Source of the DNA: Romanomermis culicivorax
Lineage: Eukaryota > Nematoda > Enoplea > Mermithida > Mermithidae
Assembly: GCA_963922205.1 (NCBI GenBank)
Contig: CAWUHX010000086.1
Span: 310,001-374,000 of the forward strand
DNA length: 64,000 nucleotides
Reading direction: 5' to 3'
Shown: piece by piece, positions 56,601-64,000 of the stretch
How the letters are laid out: each line of letters begins with the position of its first letter
Numbering within the stretch: position 1 is the stretch's first letter
Position numbers and translations under genes: made by a program
The notes under the pieces: model-generated
The model's input: the letters and a program-made list of their open reading frames with translations, nothing else
Database searches by the model: none
Told to the model about the DNA's origin: nothing

Positions 56601-59600
56601 TCGTACTCCTCTCTATGGGGTAGTCTGCCTCTTATGAATTGAATAATCAGCTGTATTCGGTCATTTAAAAATAAGCTTACTGCAAAAATGCTTTATCAGC
56701 AATAAAAACTGAATGGACTAAACAGTAAAAGTCAGATTTCTGAGCTACAATCGCCAGTTTTTCGATGACCATATAGGTGGAACTTAGTTTTCAGAAAAGT
56801 TTTAGTTTTCTGGTACTTTCAGTACCTTTCCAACGGAGAGCGGCAGAAGAATCTAAAATTTGTTTAAACACGATCAGAATCAGCCTTGACCGTATTCCAA
56901 ATCGAAGCGTTGGCTCCTAAGAGTTTTCCGCAGACCATAATTTATATGCCGCTTTTCGTTCAGAATTGGAGTCTCCAGCAGCCCATATGTTCCTTAGATT
57001 TGTCGATTTTTCTTTATCCTGTCAGAATTAAATCAATGGAAAATGACAAAAATGAGTTTTTCTAACGTTAAGAATTGCCAGCAGGTCGGTGAATTTCGAA
57101 GATGCATAAAATTATGACATATATCATGCTGGAGTAATTGGGCTGTCGAACGCATAAGTGCAGAACATGGGTTCTACTTTAGTTACTATAATGTTGCACT
57201 TTTAAAAGTTGTTTTTCGTCCCACCATGTATATAAACATCTGATCAAATTCAATTTTTCGTCAACGTTTAGTACTACGTCATAGAAGTGAACGCTCGTTT
57301 GTCCAGGAGTTCGGCTTTGGCAAGCAAGGCCACCGGATACCCGTTGGCTTACGTCGCCGCTAAAATTATGCTTAATCAACCGTTGGACGTTTTACGTAAT
57401 TCGGCCACCAACGGACGAACGACGGCCTGCTTCGAACCGTCGTTGGATTATTGCGTCGTGAAAGTTCCTCGTTGGGATTTGTCCAAATTTTTGAACGTTA
57501 GCCGTAAGGTACATGAGTGAAATTCGACGTCGATTTCAAGGTTCTCAATTTTATGACAATTTAAGATTGGAAGCAGTATGAAATCCGTTGGTGAAGCAAT
57601 GGGCATCGGTAGATGTTTCGAGGAAGCATTTCAGAAAGCTTTGAGAATGGTGGACGAAAGAGCCGTCGGCTTCACTAGTGCGCAAAACGTTAACGACATT
57701 GATGAAAAAGTGAACCTCTTTTAATGTGAAAGGCGTAAACAGGGAGCGTCGATAAGCTTATCCTATCTCTAATTAAGAATCTATATTGTCGACAGTTTTT
57801 GAGAATTTACGTTTTTAGTCTTTGTACTCCGATGTACACATTCTGAAAAGATACTACTGATCAGCAAGCAATTCTGAACTTTGCAAGCATTTTCATGTTA
57901 TTTCCCGAATTTCAAGCGTTCTTTAACCCTTTTTGTATAGGAATTGACCGTTCCTCACGATAGGCGCATGTTCAGTATCGCGACAGCGCTAAAGTTGGGG
58001 TATTCCGTCGAAAAATTGAACAAATTGACAAAAATTGATCCATGGTTCTTAAATTGTATGGAAAGGATAGTGTCCATGGAGGTCGAAATCGAAGGAGAAT
58101 TGAAAGATGTAACGCAAATACTGTTCAACTCTCAGACTTAAAATTTTCTATAAAAATAAAGTTTTTTTGTTTCAGATGTCGAATATATCGAAAATACTTT
58201 CTTCTGATAAACAGGAAAAAATTGAAGATGTCAAAAAAGTAAAAATCATAATGGACCAGCTGGAGATTCTTGATTATTAGAATTTAAAAATATATTTGTT
58301 TTAAAGATCCTATTGCACGCTAAGCAGTTGGGGTTTTCAGACAAGCACATCGCGCAATGTATTGGCAGGTAAAAACTACGGAGTTTTTGACTTTCCTGAC
58401 TACAATATTTTCTTAGATTTTTTTAAACACAAATATTACTATGCTAATGAAAGGACTTTTTGTTCGTGCATGTAGCGGAACTTAATGTTGGTGGGGTCAT
58501 CGACTGCTCAAAATTTTAGGGGGTTTCTGAAAGAGAAAAAGTCGATTTTTCCATCGAAAAAGTTCGACAAATGCTTCAAAAAATAGTAATTTTTGTCTTT
58601 CAAACCGTAAGAAAATGTATTTGTGGGGGGGGGGGGTCCCTATGACTAGCCATATGACTATAAAATCCTGGGGGATCACCCAATGCCTAGCCATATGGCT
58701 GACGATTTCTGGGAGGATGTTTCCTATTTCACTCCCCCCAATTACGTGTATATTTTTGTTTCAAAACAACAGATTATCAACTGGTATTTCTATACTTCGA
58801 AAGTTAGTTATTATGCTAGCCAGTTCCGCACCTGTGATTTTTCTACACCTAAAAACAGTGTGAAGTACACGTTTGAGCATTGTAAAAGTCATTTTTTCGT
58901 GGAAAGAAGCAAACCAAGGACATCTTGCATCGAAATAATGACGGAAGTAAAAAGTAAAAACAAAATTTATTCCTAAAGTTTGATGATCATCTTCAAATTT
59001 GCCGTCTTGTACACATCAATCAACATTCCGAAGTATTGATCAGGCTGATTTCGGCATCAGAAAAAACACTGTTGGCTTGTTTTACTACGAACTAGAAACT
59101 AATTGGTAATGTGAAAATTTCCTAATCAGCTTATCAAGGGTTCTAACCTAGTTTTTTCTCAATGTGGCAGTAATTTCTCTACTCATATTATTTCCTAAAA
59201 CCATCAATTTAGAGTAAAGTTACCTAGTGGTGGTTTACATTATTTGAACATTCCGGCTAAAGTTTCAGTATAATCAATCAGATGCATCTAACTTAAACTT
59301 TCATCACATTCGAAAATGATCATTACCTGCAGATTTTGCTCGATTCTGCACTCCAGGCAGTGATGCAATCGGAATAAAATTCGTCGTCGAAATTTTCGAC
59401 TTAATGGCCCAGGTACCGAAGCACCTAGTGCATCTGTAAAAAATTCAGTACAGAAGCCTCACTACTCTAAAGTTATGATCACAAAAACGTACAAAAGTTA
59501 CTTCATTGAATCTAATCAAGATTAATTCTCTATCCCAGAAATTCCCGCGTATTGACATTATAGGTACACACAGGGTAATACATACAGATATGTAAATCCG

Positions 59601-62600
59601 CCTGCTTCGAACACTCTTAACTTTTGAAAATGGTCAATGGTTCACCCTACATCAAGTGTTAGAAGTTGACTAAAGATGGTCCAAAAATCATGTTTTCCTG
59701 TCTGGTATTTTTCCAGGAAATTTTTAACGTTTGAATACCCCAGACCTGTAGGCGGTGGATTGGGAGGGCCATGGCCCCCAAATGTTTCACGTGCTGAAAA
59801 AAGCAAACAAATGGTTTTTTCTTCAAGAAAAAGTCAAGTCAGAAATATTAATTTTATAGTAAATTGAGTGAAAAAAATGTATGGCCCTCAAAAAAATTCC
59901 TGGATACGGGCTCGAATACCCCCATCCTAAATTTTCAAGATTTCCTTTCCAGTTCATCCCATTTGGAAAATTTTCCCTGTGCGTTTCTGGTTGACATTAT
60001 CAATTTTTTGAATTTTCCTGCTCAGTTCTGACATTCGATCGTTGCGTAAATTTTTGGGCGTTACGCCGTTCGTCAAACGTATAGACACAGTGGCTGCCGA
60101 ATGGCCGGCCGGTACCAATTATTTCTACTTGACGTACAACGGTGACGAACACGATACAGACTTTGCGGCCGATACGCCGCCGACCGAAGGCAAGGCTTTG
60201 CAAGCTATGGTTTTAGGGTCGGGTGTTTATAGAATCGGGAGCAGCGTGGAATTCGATTGTTGTTCAGTGGGGTGTGTTCGAGAGTTGAAGCGGGTATGTA
60301 CACAAATCTTTCTGTCTTTCATCTATTGAATTATTTTTCGATATGTTCATGTTTTCTAATCCCGCTTTCATATAAACCATACGATGTCTATGGTCCAATT
60401 AATGTAATCAAACATTTCGGAAATACATATTACGTCATAGGCCTTAGTCACCGAATCTTGAACTCCTTGCAGATTTTCCAGTGTTTGAAATATATATAGG
60501 AGCGTTTTCCGAAATTCTTCCCACACATAACATTTTTAGCTCGGATACGATACGATAATGATTAATTGCAATCCGGAAACTGTCAGTACGGATTACGATA
60601 TTTGCGACAGATTGTATTTCGAGGAAGTTTCATTCGAAGTACGCTATTCTCCTTTTTTGATCTAATATTTCTTTCACTGTAAGTATGATTTTACACTTCA
60701 GGCTGTTATGGACATTCATGAATTAGAGAGACCCGAAGGCGTAGTTTTATGCATGGGTGGACAATTGCCGAATAATATTGCTGTAGCATTGGACAGAAAC
60801 ACGGTAAAGAAAAATTTAATCTATTGTACTATATTTTTTGTTCTTAGAAATTGCTTTTTCGTATCTCTCATCTCAATAGAGTTCAGTTCCACCAATTGGA
60901 AGAATTATTTTTGTCAATCTCCGATTTTTGTTTTTTCGTTTATTTTCTGTAAGTTTATGGTTTATTCCAAAATTTCTTCCTGATCATTAAGGTAAAAATT
61001 TTCGGTACAAGTCCGGAACAAATCGACACGGCCGAAAATCGATACAAATTTAGTCGTATGTTGGATGATTTGAATAGTAAAAAGCCACAATCGGAACGCG
61101 TTCATCAACCTCGGTGGCGCGAGTTAACAAATTTTAAAGAGGCGAAGGAATTTTGCGCTGAAGTTGGCTACCCGTGCTTGGTGCGACCTTCTTACGTATT
61201 GAGCGGTGCTGCCATGAACGTGGCCCATGACGATACCGATTTAGAATCGTATCTGGAACAAGCATCCGTTGTTTCTAAAGATTATCCAGTTGTGATTTCT
61301 AAGTTTATTTTGGAAGCGAAGGTAAACTTTTATAATCTGCCTATTCGAACAAATCTAAAGGAATCTAATGTAGATTTCAAATTTGTTGCGAAAAATCTTT
61401 TTCATGAACGATATTTGTTGACTGCCGATTTCATACCTGTTTTTTCCTGAAACTCGTCATTTTTATGTCGTGTCCTACAGGAAATTGACGTCGACGTCGT
61501 TGCCGCTGACGGTCGAATCGTATGTTTAGCTATATGCGAACACGTCGAAAATGCGGGTATTCATTCGGGAGACGCTACGATGGTCACACCGCCGCAAGAT
61601 TTAACTCAGAAAACGACCGACGAAATTTTACGTATAGTTCGTAAAATCGCAAAAGCTTTGCGCGTCACCGGTCCATTCAATATTCAACTGATCGCCAAGG
61701 TTCGACAATTAATGATCAGCTAGTGCTACCTTAGCTGTCAACTTTTTGACCAAAACGGATAAATTCTAACATTGTAAGAACTTTTTCGTTTTAGGACGAC
61801 ATTCTGTACGTCATCGAATGCAATCTACGTGTCTCCAGATCATTCCCATTCATATCTAAAGCTTTAAATTACGACTTCGTGGCTGCTGCCACCAAAGTTT
61901 TGGTTGGCGAAAAAGTTGAACCAAAAGAAGTTTACAGAGGTTTTGATAACAAAATTGCAGTGAAAGTAAGAATCCTACACTTGTGTTATGACTGGACGTA
62001 AATGAAAATTCAAATTTGCAGGCCGCACAATTTTCGTTTTCTCGTTTACCGGGAGCCGAAGTTATTTTAAGGGTGGAAATGTCATCGACGGGCGAAGTCG
62101 CGTGTTTCGGGCTATCGCGCGTTGAAGCTTATTTCAAAGCGTTGTTGAGCACAGGATTTAGAATTCCAGAGAAAAATATTTTCTTGTCTATTGGCAGTCC
62201 AAAGGTAATGCGAGTTGGAGGTTAATAATAGAGTTCAGTGAAGAAATTTTTAAGACGCAAAGATTTTGCAACTCGTTTCTGCTATTGTTCAAATCCTCAA
62301 AAATGTCGAATCAAGTCAATCCAAATTGATTTTTTGCAGCAAAAGGAAGAAATGTTGAGTAGCATCCGTCATCTCCGAGCGTTAGGGTTCACATTATCGG
62401 CAAGTCCTGGCACCGCAGATTATTATCGCCAAAACAATGTTGAAGTGAGTTTGAACTTGAAGAATTTTAAAAATTGAAAGAATAATTTTTTAATGATTTT
62501 GAAGATATCATCAGTAGAATGGCCAATAGAAGAAGGAGGTCCTTTGATTACCACTAATGGTCAATCAAACAAAAGTCGATCGATCGTTAATGATTTGATC

Positions 62601-63975
62601 AATAAGGATATTGATTTAGTTATCAATTTACCGATGCGAAACGTTGGCGTTTTCAAAGTTTCGACAATCGTGACGAATGGTTACAAGTATGTAAATGGTG
62701 AACAAATAATGTACAGAAATCCTCTCATTTACTTTATTTATGCGCATTAGGACAAGGAGAATGGTCGTCGAATGTGGAATTCCGTTGATTACGGACATAA
62801 AATGTGCCAAATTACTCGTCGAGGTAAGTTGTTGCAGTTAATCAATTCATTCCTCATTCATCAGTTTATATAAAAATTATGCAGGCATTAGTGAAATTTG
62901 AAAGAAAATTACCTCCTGTCAATCTACAAATCGACCGATTGAGCGGTCGAAATATCGTCCGTTTGCCCGGTCTCATTGACGTCCACGTTCACGTTCGCGA
63001 GCCGGGTGGTGAGCATAAAGAAACATGGAAAACGTGCACTCAAGCTGCTCTGTCCGGCGGCATAACCATGATTTTAGCCATGCCGAATACTCAACCATCA
63101 TTGGTTGATCGTAAAACTTACGAATTAGTTGATAATGTGAGTTTCCTGATGCTGAACTTTGTGCAGAATTTTCTATTTCAACTGTTACAGAAATATTACT
63201 TTTAATATGTAATGCGCCACTTTTTCAACCTTTAGTTGGCAAAGAATCAATCTTTTTGCGACTACGGTCTCTATCTTGGTGCGACTTCCACCAACTTCGA
63301 CCAATTACCAACGATAGCCCGCAAATCGGTTGGGCTGAAAATGTATTTGAACGAAACGTATTCTACGTTGAAATTAGACTCTGTTTTGAGTTGGTGTGAA
63401 GTAAATTGACGTTTTCGTTATACTTTTTTAATTTATTCTGGGGTCACTTTCACTTATAATCAAGCATTTTAAACATTGGCCGGCTCAATTGCCTATCGTT
63501 TGTCACGCTGAAGGAGCGACATTAGCGGCCGTTTTAGGTTTGGTTGGAATTTATAAAAGACCTATTCATTTTTGCCACGTTTCAACGAAGGAAGAGGTAA
63601 TGCGTGATTCGTTGGAAGACTAACTTTCTTACTGTTGGCTTCATTTCGAGTTTCAAAATGTCGAAGGATTTGATAATGAACGTTTGAAAAATTTTGATTA
63701 ATTTGATCGAATTACTTCCACTTCAAGCAAAGAAAGTATTATCTGACTAAAGAACATAAATTTTTTGCTTTCTCAGATTACTCTTGTTGCCGAAGCTAAA
63801 AAATGCGGTCTACCGGTCACGTGTGAAGTTGCTCCACATCATTTATTCCTAACGCGAGAAAACTTTCCGCTGGATTCCAAATTGTCGGGCGTTCGACCTG
63901 CATTAGGTACAGAAATCGATCGGTCAGCATTGTGGGAAAATTTGGATTCGATCGATTGTTTTGCTACTGACCACG
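50678..63975 (+). CDS. CAD: CAD: glutaminase, CPSase II, dihydroorotase (ATCase beyond window)
   Basis: It carries the first three steps of pyrimidine synthesis, in the cytosol. Exons: 50678-51166, 51235-51460, 51643-51817, 51974-52159, 52359-52481, 52610-52766, 54956-55087, 55159-55392, 55561-55782, 56001-56189, 57272-57508, 57566-57709, 57941-58108, 58176-58238, 58307-58368, 60026-60293, 60540-60638, 60702-60803, 60992-61321, 61481-61699, 61795-61965, 62022-62204, 62340-62444, 62505-62686, 62751-62823, 62885-63136, 63236-63400, 63465-63596, 63777-63975; all phases agree. About 1,762 residues. Glutaminase (1-365): nucleophile Cys in GICLGNQ, partner in VQFHPEHT. CPSase synthetase halves (about 420-1390): [28 protein letters not shown], then [23 protein letters not shown]. 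Regulatory MGS-like domain follows (about 1400-1513). Dihydroorotase: [10 protein letters not shown], carbamylated Lys in [20 protein letters not shown], Asp in ATDHG. The end of dihydroorotase and the transcarbamylase lie outside. No break seen. Confidence 0.95.
53281..53641. mobile_element. Family G MITE, copy 2, in CAD intron 6
   Basis: TACATGTAACGAGCCCC to TTTCATGTA; diverged and shorter in its G runs than other copies. The intron is 52767-54955. Confidence 0.7.
54021..54450. mobile_element. Family G MITE, copy 3, in CAD intron 6
   Basis: ATATGTAACGGGGCCCC to CCAATTACATGTA, with the GGCGCGAAGCGCC hairpin at 54224. Followed after 28 bases by copy 4. Confidence 0.75.
54479..54892. mobile_element. 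Family G MITE, copy 4, in CAD intron 6
   Basis: ACATGCAACGGAGCTCC to CAATTACATGTA, same inner blocks and hairpin (54669). It ends about 65 bases before the exon at 54956. Confidence 0.75.
56190..57271. other. CAD intron 10
   Basis: 1,082 bases without a recognisable element or gene. Confidence 0.7.
58369..60025. other. CAD intron 15 with a family G copy
   Basis: 1,657 bases. Family G copy 5 covers about 58467-58750 (GCATGTAGCGGAACTTAATG to CAATTACGTGTA) and is diverged. Near 59735-59800 there is a short G/C-rich piece (CCTGTAGGCGGTGGATTGGG). No gene. Confidence 0.7.
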
Positions 63976-64000
63976 GTAATATTAAATAATGCTTCCTATT

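Overview
Metazoan nuclear DNA, AT-rich and dense with mobile elements. The one certain host gene is CAD (carbamoyl-phosphate synthetase II / aspartate transcarbamylase / dihydroorotase) on the + strand from 50678 to the window end; 29 exons can be placed. Short introns, a Ty3-type retroelement with an envelope-like gene, PIF/Harbinger and hAT-like elements and a tRNA-derived SINE fit an invertebrate, perhaps an arthropod. I cannot name the species.

Layout. 1-350: 98-bp tandem repeat. 1337-1930: last four exons of a small single-pass membrane protein gene (tentative). 2515-3440: Harbinger-type MITE. 4431-39840: one very large transposon-like element with inverted termini, about 26 kb without a 9.3-kb retrotransposon (28730-38010) lodged in its right arm, or about 22.7 kb without a 3.4-kb Harbinger element (10133-13534) as well. 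39841-50677: host non-coding DNA with a hAT-like MITE, a SINE, palindromic families and a possible orphan exon. 50678-63975: CAD, with copies of one G-rich MITE in its introns.

The large element is the most interesting part. It is built symmetrically around a centre near 20.5 kb. To the left, on the - strand, lie a small basic-protein gene and a 15-exon UPF1-like SF1 helicase gene. To the right, on the + strand, lies a multi-exon gene whose frame joins a MULE-type DDE transposase, a SWIM zinc finger, a PHD finger and a USP-like cysteine peptidase. The outermost genes each carry in their last array-bearing intron the same roughly 310-bp repeat, in the same sense relative to transcription. The repeat ends in the GTCTAAAACCCGG motif that also recurs in the element's termini. 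The octamer ACAGCTAC occurs 20 times between 13.55 and 26.55 kb, always on the sense strand of the local unit. Its orientation flips exactly once, at the divergent centre, and it is used in all three reading frames.

Order of events read from nesting: the large element inserted first; a Harbinger element then cut a helicase exon (CAG target duplication) and a Ty3-type element entered the right terminus (TGGC duplication). The two LTRs differ at about a dozen of 897 positions, so the retroelement is fairly young, though its gag and pol frames are broken. The large element looks recently intact but now disabled: three TGA and one TAG codons interrupt otherwise phase-perfect exons.
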